The notes beneath the pieces are model-generated. The model made no database searches and was not told where the DNA came from. It saw only the letters and a program-made list of their open reading frames with translations. From contig NZ_JAOWCB010000001.1 in assembly GCF_026420845.1 (NCBI RefSeq), forward strand, positions 310,001-374,000: a DNA stretch of 64,000 bases. The letters run 5' to 3'. The DNA comes from Streptomyces sp. PR69 (lineage in GTDB: Bacteria; Actinomycetota; Actinomycetes; Streptomycetales; Streptomycetaceae). Below, piece after piece: positions 17,038 through 25,674 of the stretch; within the stretch, counting starts at the first letter, position 1; every line of letters starts with the position of its first letter. Both the position numbers and the translations under genes were made by a program.

Positions 17038-17556
17038 TCAGCCGCGGCGCTCCGGGCAGCCCGCCGCCTCCGGGCACAGATTGGCCTCGACCTTGGACAG
17101 CAGCCGGGCGAGCTCCGCGCGCTCGTCGGGGTCGAGGCCCGCGAGCGTGTACCCCTCCAGCTCGCCCCAGGCCGCGGTGACCTCGCACAGCAGCGCACAG
17201 CTGCTCTCCGTCGCCTCGACGAGGACCGCGCGGCGGTCCGCCGGGTCCGGGCGCCGCCGCACATGCCCGCTCTGCTCCAGCCGCTGCAGCATCTTGGTCA
17301 CCGTGGACGGGTCGAGTTCGACCGCCTTGATCAGCTCGGACTGACGCACCGGCCCGGCCTCCCACAGGTGCATCATCACGAACTCCTGCCCCGGATACAG
17401 GCCCAGTCCCTTGAGCAGCCTGCCCGCGGCGATGCGATGGAGACGGGCGACCCGGCCGATGGCGTGGCTCACCGGTCCGCTGCCCGCGACCTGCGGCAGC
17501 ATCCCGCAGGCAGCTCCCTGCTCCCCCTGCCGCCCCTGTGGTGTCGCGGACCTCAT
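17038..17556 (-). CDS. MarR-family transcriptional regulator
   Basis: This 172-residue protein has a winged helix-turn-helix of the MarR type: GQEFVMMHLWEAGPVRQSEL, ELDPSTVTKMLQRLEQSG as the recognition region, and wing HVRRRPDPADRRAVLV. It is divergent from the Old Yellow Enzyme gene, and the 145-bp gap contains two copies of a palindromic TTGGCCGACCAAT box. This is the usual arrangement for a MarR repressor that controls a detoxifying flavoenzyme and itself, with a reactive or aromatic electrophile as likely inducer (inference). Confidence 0.92.
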   Translation of the reverse strand: MRSATPQGRQGEQGAACGMLPQVAGSGPVSHAIGRVARLHRIAAGRLLKGLGLYPGQEFVMMHLWEAGPVRQSELIKAVELDPSTVTKMLQRLEQSGHVRRRPDPADRRAVLVEATESSCALLCEVTAAWGELEGYTLAGLDPDERAELARLLSKVEANLCPEAAGCPERRG

Positions 17557-17621
17557 CGCGGGCCTCCCTGGCCTTTCGACCTCCTGTGACGTGCTTTCGT
17601 CAGTCTCCCAGAAAGAATAAC

Positions 17622-17634
17622 TTGGCCGACCAAT
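17622..17634. promoter_or_regulatory. MarR operator box 1 / -35 region of the flavoenzyme gene
   Basis: TTGGCCGACCAAT, near-palindromic. Its first hexamer TTGGCC sits 16 bases before TACAGT (17644-17649), giving a plausible promoter for the plus-strand gene, so a bound repressor would cover the -35 element. Confidence 0.7.
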
Positions 17635-17664
17635 GAAGTCTGCTACAGTGGCCCGCGCGGCTTA

Positions 17665-17678
17665 ATTGGCCGACCAAT
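17665..17678. promoter_or_regulatory. MarR operator box 2
   Basis: ATTGGCCGACCAAT is a dyad (ATTGG/CCAAT arms, 4-bp centre) repeated 44 bp after box 1, just downstream of the predicted transcription start of the flavoenzyme gene. Confidence 0.75.
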
Positions 17679-17701
17679 AATATGCCTTCACGGGAGTGCG
17701 C

Positions 17702-18784
17702 ATGACTACCGCCTTCGACCCGATCGACCTCTCCGGCACACAGCTCGCCAACCGCATCGCCATGGCTCCCATGACCCGCAGCCGAGCCTTCGGCCCGGGG
17801 CTCACGCCGACGGAATCCGTCGTCACGTACTACGCCCAGCGCGCCTCGGCCGGCTTCATCATCTCCGAGGGCATCCAGCCGTCCGCGGTGGGCCAGGGCT
17901 ACCCCGACACCCCCGGCCTGCACAGCGCAGAGCAGGTCGCCGCCTGGCGCAGGGTCACCGACGCCGTCCATGACAAGGGCGGCGTGATCTTCGCCCAGAT
18001 CATGCACTCCGGCCGCATCGGCCATCCCGTCCTGCTCCCGGACGGCCTCCATCCCGTCGGCCCCTCCGCCGTCCCCGCCCAGGGCCAGGTCTACACCCAC
18101 GACGGGCCCAAGGACTTCCCCACGCCCAAGGCGCTGACCTCTGACGAGGTGCGCGCCACCATAGGCGACTTCGCCGCGGCCGCCCGCAACGCCGTGGACG
18201 CGGGCTTCGACGGCGTGGAGATCCATGGCGCAAACGGCTATCTCGTCCACCAGTTCCTGGCGCCCGGCGTCAACCGGCGCACCGACGAGTGGGGCGGCTC
18301 TGCCGAGAACCGCATCCGCTTCGCCGCCGAGGTCGTCAAGGCCGTCGCGGCCGAGATCGGCGCGCACCGCACCGGGCTGCGGATCTCCCCGGCCAACCCG
18401 TACAACGACATGGCGGGCTCCGAGCCCGACGCCGAGGAGACGTACACCAGGCTCGTCGCCGCACTCGAACCGCTGGGGCTCGGCTATCTCCACATCATGG
18501 AGGCCGCGCCCGAACCGCGGGAGATGACTCTCGCCCTGCGCAAGCAGTTCTCGGGGACCTTCGTCCTCAACCCGGCGACCGAGGGGTTCACCGGGCCCGA
18601 GGCCCTCACGCTGATCGAGGACGGCGTCGCCGACGTCCTGGCCTTCGGAGCGCTGTTCCTCGCCAACCCGGACCTCCCGGCCCGGCTGCGGGCCGGCGGC
18701 CCGTACAACACCCCCGACCCGGCCACCTTCTTCGGCGGCGGCGATGAGGGGTTCGTCGACTACCCTGCGCTGACCGCCGTCTGA
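17702..18784 (+). CDS. Old Yellow Enzyme-family NADH:flavin oxidoreductase / ene-reductase
   Basis: This 360-residue FMN-dependent TIM-barrel protein shows the family signatures RIAMAPMTRSRA (FMN site), FAQIMHSGRIGHP, GFDGVEIHGANGYLVHQFL and NRRTDEWGGSAENRIRFA. The His/Asn pair that binds the substrate carbonyl is present in EIHGANGY. Members reduce the C=C bond of enones, nitroolefins and related electrophiles with NAD(P)H; NemA of E. coli is a well-known relative. The ATG at 17702 has GGGAG six bases upstream. Control by the divergent MarR gene is strongly suggested by two operators. Confidence 0.93.
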   Translation: MTTAFDPIDLSGTQLANRIAMAPMTRSRAFGPGLTPTESVVTYYAQRASAGFIISEGIQPSAVGQGYPDTPGLHSAEQVAAWRRVTDAVHDKGGVIFAQIMHSGRIGHPVLLPDGLHPVGPSAVPAQGQVYTHDGPKDFPTPKALTSDEVRATIGDFAAAARNAVDAGFDGVEIHGANGYLVHQFLAPGVNRRTDEWGGSAENRIRFAAEVVKAVAAEIGAHRTGLRISPANPYNDMAGSEPDAEETYTRLVAALEPLGLGYLHIMEAAPEPREMTLALRKQFSGTFVLNPATEGFTGPEALTLIEDGVADVLAFGALFLANPDLPARLRAGGPYNTPDPATFFGGGDEGFVDYPALTAV

Positions 18785-18790
18785 GCGCGA

Positions 18791-18823
18791 GAAGGGGCCG
18801 GTCCATCACGGACCGGCCCCTTC
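18791..18823. terminator. 14-bp hairpin terminator after the flavoenzyme gene
   Basis: Perfect arms 18791-18804 and 18810-18823 with a 5-base loop, between the convergent flavoenzyme and ectD genes. Confidence 0.82.
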
Positions 18824-18864
18824 GTCTCAGGGCGTCAGCGTCTGCGCCTTCGACTGCCGCCGCG

Positions 18865-19761
18865 TCACCGCACCGGCGTGAAGTCCCGGGCCCCGATGAA
18901 CTCCGGACGCCGCACCGGCGCCGCGAACGGCTCCACCGCCGCGTTCTCCACGCTGTTGAAGACGATGAAGACATTGCTGCGCGGGTACGGGGTGATGTTG
19001 TCCCCCGAGCCGTGCATGCAGTTGCAGTCGAACCAGGTGGCCGAGCCGGCCTTGCCGGTGAACAGCCGGATGCCGTGCGCGTCCGCGAACTTCGTCAGCG
19101 CCTCGTTCGACGGCGTGCCCGCGTCCTGCATCTGCAGGGACCGCTTGTAGTTGTCCTTCGGCGTCGCGCCCGCGCAGCCGAGGAACGTCCTGTGCGACCC
19201 AGGCATGATCATCAGGCCGCCGTTGGTGTCGTAGTTCTCGGTCAGCGCGATCGACACCGAGACGGTCCGCATGTTCGGCAGGCCGTCCTCGGCGTGCCAG
19301 GTCTCGAAGTCCGAGTGCCAGTAGAAACCGGACGCTCCGAAGCCCGGCTTCACATTGATGCGCGACTGGTGGACGTACACATCCGAGCCGAGGATCTGCC
19401 GGGCCCGGCCCACCACACGCTCATCGCGGACCAGACCGGCGAACACCTCGCTGATCTTGTGCACCTCGAACACCGAGCGCACGTCCTGGGACTTCGGCTC
19501 GACGATCGCGCGCTCATCGGCGCGCACCGCCGGGTCGGAGATCAGCCGCTCCAGCTCGGCGCGGTAGACCGCGACTTCGTCCTCGGTGATGAGCTGGTCG
19601 ATGGCGAGAAACCCGTCGCGCTCATAGCCGCTGAGATCAGCCGGGGTAATCGGGCCGGGCGCGCCCGGCGCGGAGTAGACGACCGGGTCCTGGCGGGGGA
19701 CGGTCACCTCGCTCGCGCCACGGGTCGGGTACAGATCGGTCAGTGCGGCGGCGGTCGCCAT
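18865..19761 (-). CDS. ectD: Ectoine hydroxylase
   Basis: This 298-residue Fe(II)/2-oxoglutarate dioxygenase converts ectoine to 5-hydroxyectoine. The EctD signature region FYWHSDFETWHAEDGLPNMR is present, with iron ligands His149 and Asp151; the distal ligand His lies in CMHGSGDN. The length matches the family (about 295-310). It is the last gene of the ectABCD operon, with only 4 bp after ectC, and ends before a terminator shared with the flavoenzyme gene. 5-Hydroxyectoine protects against osmotic, heat and drying stress. Confidence 0.97.
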   Translation of the reverse strand: MATAAALTDLYPTRGASEVTVPRQDPVVYSAPGAPGPITPADLSGYERDGFLAIDQLITEDEVAVYRAELERLISDPAVRADERAIVEPKSQDVRSVFEVHKISEVFAGLVRDERVVGRARQILGSDVYVHQSRINVKPGFGASGFYWHSDFETWHAEDGLPNMRTVSVSIALTENYDTNGGLMIMPGSHRTFLGCAGATPKDNYKRSLQMQDAGTPSNEALTKFADAHGIRLFTGKAGSATWFDCNCMHGSGDNITPYPRSNVFIVFNSVENAAVEPFAAPVRRPEFIGARDFTPVR

Positions 19762-19765
19762 GGGT

Positions 19766-20164
19766 TCAGCCCTCCTCGGTCAGCAGCGGGTAGACGCCGT
19801 TCTCGTCGTGGTCCTCCCGTCCGGTCACGGGCGGGTTGAAGACGCAGACGCAGCGGAAGTCGGTCTTGGGGCGCAGGGTGTGCTTCTCATGCCCGTCCAG
19901 CAGATACATCGTGCCCGGCGCGATCCAGTGCTTCTCGCCCGTCTCGTCGTCGGTGAGCTCCGCCTCGCCCTCCACACACAGCACGGCCTCGACGTGGTTC
20001 GCGTACCACATCGACGTCTCCGTGCCCGCGTACAGCACCGTCTCGTGCAGGGAGAAGCCGACCTTCTCCTTCGCGAGCACGATGCGCTTGCTCTCCCAGG
20101 TGCCGGACGCCGATTTCACATGGCGCTCGGTGTTCTCTATGTCCTTCAGCGATCGGACGATCAC
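19766..20164 (-). CDS. ectC: L-ectoine synthase
   Basis: This 132-residue cupin-fold enzyme closes N-gamma-acetyl-diaminobutyrate to ectoine with loss of water. Typical EctC stretches are [30 protein letters not shown] and [17 protein letters not shown], which include the metal-binding residues. The length is standard. It is separated from ectB by 142 bp containing a strong hairpin, and from ectD by 4 bp. Confidence 0.97.
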   Translation of the reverse strand: MIVRSLKDIENTERHVKSASGTWESKRIVLAKEKVGFSLHETVLYAGTETSMWYANHVEAVLCVEGEAELTDDETGEKHWIAPGTMYLLDGHEKHTLRPKTDFRCVCVFNPPVTGREDHDENGVYPLLTEEG

Positions 20165-20232
20165 GGTGTCTTACTGCCTTTCTCGTGCGTACGGGTGCAA
20201 CAGGCGGTCGCGGACGGGCGGCCCGCTCGGCT

Positions 20233-20267
20233 GACCGGGGCGGACGCTCACGGCGTCCGCCCCGGTC
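20233..20267 (-). promoter_or_regulatory. 15-bp hairpin between ectB and ectC
   Basis: Perfect arms 20233-20247 and 20253-20267 with loop TCACG sit inside the operon, 40 bases after the ectB stop and 69 bases before the ectC start. As strong as the true terminators of this window, it could attenuate ectCD relative to ectAB or act as an mRNA-stability element. Confidence 0.6.
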
Positions 20268-20306
20268 GACGACATGCTGACGACATGCTCGGAACGGGAT
20301 GGGAGG

Positions 20307-21578
20307 TCAGGCCGTCTCGCGGACGGCGCGCGCCAGGATGCGCAGGCCCTCGTCCAGCTCCTCCGGGCTGACGGTCAGCGGCGGCAGCAGCTTGACGACC
20401 TCGCTCTCCGGACCGGAGGTCTCCAGCAGCAGCCCCAGTTCGAAGGCGCGGGCGCAGACCGCCGTGGCACGCGCCTTGTCCTCGAACTCCACGCCCCAGA
20501 CCAGACCGCGGCCTCGGAAGGACGCGCCGGACTCCGCGCCGCTCTCCTCGACGACGGACAGCAGGGCGCGCTCGACCTGCTCGCCGCGCGCCATCGTCTG
20601 CTTCTCCATCTGGCCGTCGGCCCAGTAGGCGTCGAGCGCGGCCGCGGCCGTGACGAAGGCGGGGTTGTTGCCGCGGAAGGTGCCGTTGTGCTCGCCCGGC
20701 TCCCAGATGTCCAGCTCCGGCTTGAACAGCGTCAGCGCCATCGGCAGGCCGTAGCCGCTGATGGACTTGGACAGGGTGACGATGTCCGGGCTGATGCCGG
20801 CGTCCTCGAAGGAGAAGAAGCCGCCGGTGCGGCCGCAGCCCATCTGGATGTCGTCGACGATCAGCAGCATGTCCTGGCGGTGGCACAGGTCCTGCAGGGC
20901 GCGCAGCCACTCGGCGCGGGCGACGTTGATGCCGCCCTCGCCCTGCACGGTCTCCACGATCACGGCGGCGGGCTTGTTCAGCCCGGAGCCCTGGTCCTCA
21001 AGCAGCCGCTCGAACCACAGGAAGTCCGGCACCTGGCCGTCGAAGTAGTTGTCGAACGGCATCGGCGTGCCGTGCACCAGCGGGATGCCGGCGCCGGCGC
21101 GCTTGAACGCGTTGCCGGTGACGGCGAGCGAGCCGAGCGACATGCCGTGGAAGGCGTTGGTGAAGGACACGATCGCCTCGCGGCCCTTCACCTTGCGGGC
21201 CAGCTTGAGCGCGGACTCCACGGCGTTGGTGCCCGTCGGGCCGGGGAACATGACCTTGTACGGCAGGTCACGCGGCCGCAGGATCACATTCTGGAAGGAT
21301 TCCAGGAAGGCCCGCTTGGCCGCGGTGGCCATGTCCAGGCCGTGGGTGATGCCGTCGCGCTCGATGTAGTCGATCAGCGCGCGTTTCAGCACCGGGTTGT
21401 TGTGCCCGTAGTTGAGTGATCCGGCGCCGGCGAAGAAGTCGAGATACGTATGGCCGTCCTCGTCGTGGAGGTAGCTGCCCTGCGCGCGGTCGAACACGGC
21501 GGGCCAGCCGCGGCAGTAGCTGCGCACCTCCGACTCAAGGGTCTCGAAGACGCTCAGGGCGGGCGGGGTGATGGTCAC
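20307..21578 (-). CDS. ectB: Diaminobutyrate--2-oxoglutarate aminotransferase
   Basis: This 423-residue class III PLP aminotransferase makes L-2,4-diaminobutyrate from aspartate semialdehyde and glutamate. The features are [38 protein letters not shown], the cofactor Asp in [15 protein letters not shown], and the Schiff-base lysine in [16 protein letters not shown]. The GTG at 21578 has GGAGA about six bases upstream and gives the usual EctB length. It draws on the same aspartate semialdehyde pool as the dapA gene at the left edge. Confidence 0.97.
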   Translation of the reverse strand: MTITPPALSVFETLESEVRSYCRGWPAVFDRAQGSYLHDEDGHTYLDFFAGAGSLNYGHNNPVLKRALIDYIERDGITHGLDMATAAKRAFLESFQNVILRPRDLPYKVMFPGPTGTNAVESALKLARKVKGREAIVSFTNAFHGMSLGSLAVTGNAFKRAGAGIPLVHGTPMPFDNYFDGQVPDFLWFERLLEDQGSGLNKPAAVIVETVQGEGGINVARAEWLRALQDLCHRQDMLLIVDDIQMGCGRTGGFFSFEDAGISPDIVTLSKSISGYGLPMALTLFKPELDIWEPGEHNGTFRGNNPAFVTAAAALDAYWADGQMEKQTMARGEQVERALLSVVEESGAESGASFRGRGLVWGVEFEDKARATAVCARAFELGLLLETSGPESEVVKLLPPLTVSPEELDEGLRILARAVRETA

Positions 21579-21678
21579 AGCGGTTCTCCAGGGAGATGGG
21601 GGTGGTCTGGTCGGTGACAGCCGGTCATACGGGACGCGGCCGGACGCAAGGGGGCGGCCGGTCGCCCGGGGGCTGCGG

Positions 21679-22209
21679 TCAGACGGCGACGGGGCCGATG
21701 CGGTAGAGCACTTCGGGCTGGTGGGTTCCCTCGGGGAACAGCCCTCCGTCGAAGAGGACCTCACGCTCCAGGGGTGCGCCGTGACGCTTCGCATACGCGG
21801 TGAACAGCCGGTCGGAGGCGGTGTTGTCCGGAGTGACGGTCGTCTCGATCTCCTGGATTCCGTGCGCCTCGACGACCCTGGCGGTCAGCGCGTCCAGCAG
21901 CGTGCCGGCCAGCCCCTTGCCCCGGTGTGCCTGGTCGACGGCGACCTGCCAGACGACCAGGGCCTCGGGGCGGTCGGGGCGCACATAGCCCGTGACGAAG
22001 GCGATGGGCTCGCCGTCGGCGCCGCGCGCCACGACGGAGGTCGCCGCGAAGTCCCGACACCACAGCAGGTAGCTGTACGAGGAGTTGAGGTCCAGGACCT
22101 CGGAGTCGCGGGCGATGCGCCAGATCGCGGCTCCGTCCTCCACTCGTGGGGTGTCGATCTCCGTGAATTCGCTCGGGCCTCGTACAAGGTCTTCTTGTGC
22201 GGCGGTCAT
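21679..22209 (-). CDS. ectA: L-2,4-diaminobutyrate N-acetyltransferase
   Basis: This 176-residue GNAT enzyme acetylates the gamma-amino group of diaminobutyrate in the second step of ectoine synthesis. EctA-typical stretches are [17 protein letters not shown] and the acetyl-CoA loop [19 protein letters not shown], followed by [20 protein letters not shown]. It is the first gene of the operon. The region just upstream (22211-22242) is AT-rich for this genome and probably holds the osmotically controlled promoter, with only a weak ribosome-binding site. Confidence 0.97.
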   Translation of the reverse strand: MTAAQEDLVRGPSEFTEIDTPRVEDGAAIWRIARDSEVLDLNSSYSYLLWCRDFAATSVVARGADGEPIAFVTGYVRPDRPEALVVWQVAVDQAHRGKGLAGTLLDALTARVVEAHGIQEIETTVTPDNTASDRLFTAYAKRHGAPLEREVLFDGGLFPEGTHQPEVLYRIGPVAV

Positions 22210-22615
22210 GTCCAGTAAATTTACCGAGCTAATTTTGAAATTGCATCGGGGGAAGGGGTTGGGCAGGGCGCGATGATGTGTTATCGCGCGGGCGCGAACT
22301 GGGCATGGTCACGCCATGAATATGTCAGTGTTTGCCCTGGAAATATGGGGTGAACCGGACTGGCTGTCGAGTAGGTCACACGTTAGTAACTGTCATGAGA
22401 CCCGTCCGAATTATGGTTGCCGAACCTGACGGAACCTTGGTGTTTAGGATCGGAGAACCGGGGCAGAAGAATATGGGAAGCTGCCCTCAATAAACCGCTT
22501 TCGAATATTCGGGAATTCGCCCGGATTCTCGCTTGTGGGAAATCCGGAGAGGCAGCCGGGCCCGGGCTCGACCGGGGGAGCCCGGCCCCTCGCGCGGTCC
22601 TCGTACAGTGCAGGC
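22210..22615. other. Divergent intergenic region between ectA and the amidohydrolase gene
   Basis: These 406 bases are clearly less GC-rich than the surroundings (for example around 22211-22242 and 22480-22520). No open frame in either direction has a ribosome-binding site and family match. It must hold the ectABCD promoter at its left end and the promoter of the amidohydrolase at its right end. No known riboswitch motif was seen. Confidence 0.6.
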
Positions 22616-23704
22616 ATGAGCGATCACGTGGTGCTGCATGTGAAGGGGCGGGTGCTCGTCGGGCCCGAGGAGGTGCGCGACGAGCTGTGGGCGGTCGACG
22701 GCCGCATCACCTATGAGCGGCCGCGCAGCGCAGAGGCCGTCGTCGTCGAGGGCTGGGCGCTGCCGGGGCTCGTCGACGCACACTGCCATGTGGGCCTCGA
22801 CCAGCATGGCGCGGTCGACGCCCCGACCAGCGAGAAGCAGGCCGTCACCGACCGGGACGCGGGCACGCTGCTGATCCGCGACGCGGGCTCCGCCGCGGAC
22901 ACCCGCTGGATCGACGACCGTGACGACCTGCCGAAGATCATCAGGGCGGGCCGCCATATCGCCCGCACCCGCCGGTACATCCGCAACTACGCCCATGAGA
23001 TCGAGCCGGGCGATCTGGTCGCCTATGTCGCCCGCGAGGCCAGGCGCGGCGACGGCTGGGTCAAGCTCGTCGGGGACTGGATCGACCGGGAGGCGGGGGA
23101 TCTGACCGCCTGCTGGCCGCGCGGTGAGGTCGAGGCGGCCATCGCCGAGGCCCATCGGCTGGGCGCGCGCGTCACCGCCCACTGCTTTGCCGAGGACTCG
23201 CTGCGCGATCTTGTCGAGGCCGGCATCGACTGCATTGAGCATGCCACCGGCCTCACTGAGGACACCATCCCGCTCTTCGCCGAGCGGGGCGTCGCCATTG
23301 TGCCGACGCTGGTGAACATCGCGACGTTTCCGCGGCTCGCGGCGGGCGGCGAAGCCAAGTTCCCGCGCTGGTCGGCCCATATGCGGGCGCTGCACGCCCG
23401 TCGGTACGACACCGTGCGCTCCGCCTACGACGCGGGCATCCCGGTCTTCGTCGGCACCGATGCCGGCGGCTCCCTGGCGCACGGCCTGGTGGCGGCGGAG
23501 GTCGAGGAGCTGGTGAAGGCCGGCATCCCGCCGCTTGAGGCGCTCTCGGCTACCACCTGGGGAGCGCGTGCCTGGCTGGGCCGCCCCGCGCTGCAGGAAG
23601 GCGCCCCTGCGGATCTGGTGGTGTACGACAGCGATCCGCGCGCGGATGTCAGGGTGCTGGCCGGGCCGCGGCGGGTGATCCTCAACGGCCGGGTGATCGG
23701 CTGA
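22616..23704 (+). CDS. Amidohydrolase-superfamily enzyme (imidazolonepropionase/prolidase-like)
   Basis: This 362-residue protein has the metal-dependent amidohydrolase fold. Residues His56 and His58 (LPGLVDAHCHVG) open the barrel, followed by a lysine in GWVKLVGDWI, His in VTAHCFAED, His in CIEHATGL, and Asp in FVGTDAGGSLAHG. The C-terminal LVVYDSDPRADVRVLAGPRR is the usual return to the small beta domain. There is no signal peptide, so it acts in the cytoplasm on an amide, lactam or dipeptide not identified here. The ATG at 22616 is preceded by a weak CAGG site. Its position beside the ect operon raises the possibility of a role with ectoine or its precursors, but this is not shown by sequence. 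Confidence 0.86.
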   Translation: MSDHVVLHVKGRVLVGPEEVRDELWAVDGRITYERPRSAEAVVVEGWALPGLVDAHCHVGLDQHGAVDAPTSEKQAVTDRDAGTLLIRDAGSAADTRWIDDRDDLPKIIRAGRHIARTRRYIRNYAHEIEPGDLVAYVAREARRGDGWVKLVGDWIDREAGDLTACWPRGEVEAAIAEAHRLGARVTAHCFAEDSLRDLVEAGIDCIEHATGLTEDTIPLFAERGVAIVPTLVNIATFPRLAAGGEAKFPRWSAHMRALHARRYDTVRSAYDAGIPVFVGTDAGGSLAHGLVAAEVEELVKAGIPPLEALSATTWGARAWLGRPALQEGAPADLVVYDSDPRADVRVLAGPRRVILNGRVIG

Positions 23705-23921
23705 GGCGGCGGGGGCGACTGGCCGGCCGGTCCGCCGGTCGGCGCTGGGGGCGTCGGCTGCTGTTGACAGCCCGTGACCGTCTGCCGACGGCGCTCGTTT
23801 GAATACCTCTGAGTACCTCGCGGATGAGCCTGTTGCGCCTGTGAGGTCAACCGGCGTACCCCCTCTCCGCCGCCACAAGGGTGACCTGGGGGAACAGTCG
23901 TACCGGAGGAATCGAATACAA

Positions 23922-24002
23922 GTGCGGAAACCCTACTTTGGGGTGAACTCACGTCAGGTGTCTGTCGATTCACTCTCAGTGCGTAAAGATTCCGGTGTCT
24001 GA
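23922..24002 (+). other. Possible 26-codon leader ORF upstream of the LAXTG gene
   Basis: A GTG at 23922, with GGAGGA 11 bases upstream, opens a 26-codon frame ending in TGA at 24000-24002, three bases before a 15-bp hairpin. It has no match to a known leader peptide. It could be a short regulatory ORF or chance. Confidence 0.3.
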
Positions 24003-24004
24003 CG

Positions 24005-24040
24005 TCGCTGCCGCCCCTGTGTCCCCAGGGGCGGCAGCGA
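24005..24040 (+). promoter_or_regulatory. 15-bp hairpin in the leader of the LAXTG gene
   Basis: Perfect arms 24005-24019 and 24026-24040 with loop TGTCCC, followed by the pyrimidine-rich TTTCTCTTG, 30 bases before the start codon. It is placed like an attenuator or a terminator for upstream read-through. Confidence 0.6.
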
Positions 24041-24070
24041 CACCGTTTCTCTTGTGGGGGTTCCACCGCT

Positions 24071-25129
24071 TTGAACAGCAACACCTTCCGGATGCCCGCC
24101 CGCCGCCGTGGCGCGACCCGTCGCCGTGCGACCGGCGTCACCGCGGCCGCCGTCGCCCTCGCCCTCGCGTCGGGGTCCGTCGTCCTCGCCGGTCCGGCGC
24201 ATGCCTCCGGGGGCGAGTCGGACAAGGGCCGGGCGGCCGCGGTCGTGCTCCGCACCGACCTTGATGTGTCCCTGCTCGACAAGGCCGTCGTCCCGCTCAC
24301 GACCACGCTCAACGAGGTCAAGGCCCCCGCCGGCGCCGAGAAGACCGCGCTGACCGCAAGACTCGACGGGGTCGACGAGGGCAGGCCCTTCCAGGTGCTG
24401 CGGTCGGACGTCGCCACCGCCAAGGCTGCCGCGGACCGGCGCCGGGCCGAGAGCTCCGTCCATCTCGCCCGCGCCCGGGTTCATGTGCCGGGCCTGCCGC
24501 TGCTGTCCCTGATCGAGATCCAGAAGGTCACCTCCAGGGCGGTGTGCGAGGTGGGAGAACACCCCGTCGTCGACTCGAACGTGCTGGGTCATGTGAAGGT
24601 CCTCGGCCAGAAGGTCACCCTGACCGCCGGCGGCCCGACGGACGTCGGCGTCCCCGGCGTGGGCAAGGTGACCCTCCAGCTGTCGAAGACCCAGACCACC
24701 TCCCACACGGCGGCCGCGACCGCCCTGGAACTCAAGGTCGCGGTGAACCCCCTCCGGCTCAACGTCGCCGACGTGCAGGGGACGGTCACCCTGGCCAAGG
24801 CGACCTGCGAGTCCCCCGGGCGGGGCGGCGGGTCCGGCGACGGCGAGGAATCGGAGCGGGCGGAGCAGCCGCAGCGGCCGCAGCAGCCCGAGGAGGGCGG
24901 GCGGCCGGAGGGGGATGCCAAGGCCGCGGAGTCCGGCACATCCGCCGGGACGACCGGCAGCGCGGTCTCCGTGCGGTCCGGACCCGTCCAGGCGGGCAAG
25001 GAGAACCTGGCCGCCACCGGGGGTGGCTCCGCGACGGGGTATCTGGTGGGCGGGGCGGTGCTGATGCTGGTCTTGGGGGGTGGGGGGCTTGGGCTCGCCC
25101 GTGCGAGGCGTGGCCGTGCGCAGCACTGA
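24071..25129 (+). CDS. Secreted, sortase-anchored (LAXTG) surface protein
   Basis: This 352-residue protein has an N-terminal export signal with a long arginine-rich n-region (MPARRRGATRRRATG) and the hydrophobic stretch VALALASGSVVLAG. The body (about 45-260) has no recognised domain. Residues about 255-300 are a Glu/Pro/Gly-rich wall-spanning spacer. The C terminus is a sorting signal: LAATG at about 313-317, a hydrophobic stretch, then ARARRGRAQH. Streptomyces class E sortases recognise LAXTG, as in the long chaplins. A TTG at 24071 fits the GGGGG ribosome-binding site; an ATG seven codons in is the alternative. It ends before a hairpin repeat at 25140. Confidence 0.82.
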   Translation: MNSNTFRMPARRRGATRRRATGVTAAAVALALASGSVVLAGPAHASGGESDKGRAAAVVLRTDLDVSLLDKAVVPLTTTLNEVKAPAGAEKTALTARLDGVDEGRPFQVLRSDVATAKAAADRRRAESSVHLARARVHVPGLPLLSLIEIQKVTSRAVCEVGEHPVVDSNVLGHVKVLGQKVTLTAGGPTDVGVPGVGKVTLQLSKTQTTSHTAAATALELKVAVNPLRLNVADVQGTVTLAKATCESPGRGGGSGDGEESERAEQPQRPQQPEEGGRPEGDAKAAESGTSAGTTGSAVSVRSGPVQAGKENLAATGGGSATGYLVGGAVLMLVLGGGGLGLARARRGRAQH

Positions 25130-25139
25130 GGCGGACCTT

Positions 25140-25229
25140 CCGGGGGCTTCGCCCCCGGACCCCCGCGCCTCTAGCGCCGGCGGGGCTGGATGTGCTGGCT
25201 CCTGCGCCTCAATCGCCGGCGGGGCTTGA
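25140..25229. repeat. Hairpin plus two copies of a 26-bp dispersed intergenic repeat
   Basis: An 8-bp GC hairpin around a TTC loop (25140-25158) is followed by two near-identical 26-bp units (25165-25190 and 25204-25229; GCGCCT, then CGCCGGCGGGGCT). Such units recur between Streptomyces genes and here also act as a likely terminator for the LAXTG gene. Confidence 0.7.
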
Positions 25230-25247
25230 TTTCAGGCCCCCACGCCC

Positions 25248-25664
25248 TCACTTCCCCAGCGCCTGGGTAAACCTCAGCAGATTGCCCGCCGGATCCCGGA
25301 ACCCACAGTCGCGGACGCCATACGGCTGATCCATCGGCTCCTGCAGCACCTCGCCCCCCGCCGCCCTGATGCGCTCGAACATGGCGTCGCAGTCGTCTGT
25401 CGCGAAGATGACGCCCCGCAGCAGGCCCTTGGCCATCAGCTCCGCCATGGCCTGTCTGTCGGCCGGTGAGGCGTTCGGGTCGGCGACGGGGGGCTCCAGG
25501 ACGATGTTCACATCCGGCTGCGAGGGGGAACCGACGGTCACCCACCGCATGCCCTCGAATCCGACGTCGTTCCGTACTTCAAGACCGAGTACGTCGCGGT
25601 AGAAGGCGATTGCCTTGTCGTGGTCGTCGACGGAGATGAAGCACTGCGAAAGCTTGATGTCCAT
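25248..25664 (-). CDS. VOC-superfamily (glyoxalase-like) protein
   Basis: This 138-residue protein has two beta-alpha-beta-beta-beta modules: FISVDDHDKAIAFYRDVLGL in the first and a closing GVRDCGFRDPAGNLLRFTQA in the second. Members include glyoxalase I, extradiol dioxygenases and antibiotic-binding proteins; the metal ligand pattern is incomplete, so no substrate is assigned. It begins 10 bp after the AraC gene stop and is co-transcribed with it. Confidence 0.88.
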   Translation of the reverse strand: MDIKLSQCFISVDDHDKAIAFYRDVLGLEVRNDVGFEGMRWVTVGSPSQPDVNIVLEPPVADPNASPADRQAMAELMAKGLLRGVIFATDDCDAMFERIRAAGGEVLQEPMDQPYGVRDCGFRDPAGNLLRFTQALGK

Positions 25665-25674
25665 GCTGCTCAGG

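Noticed and set aside
23799..24002. 67-codon frame upstream of the LAXTG gene
   Set aside because: No ribosome-binding site at its ATG; only the shorter 26-codon frame with GGAGGA is kept as a low-confidence leader.
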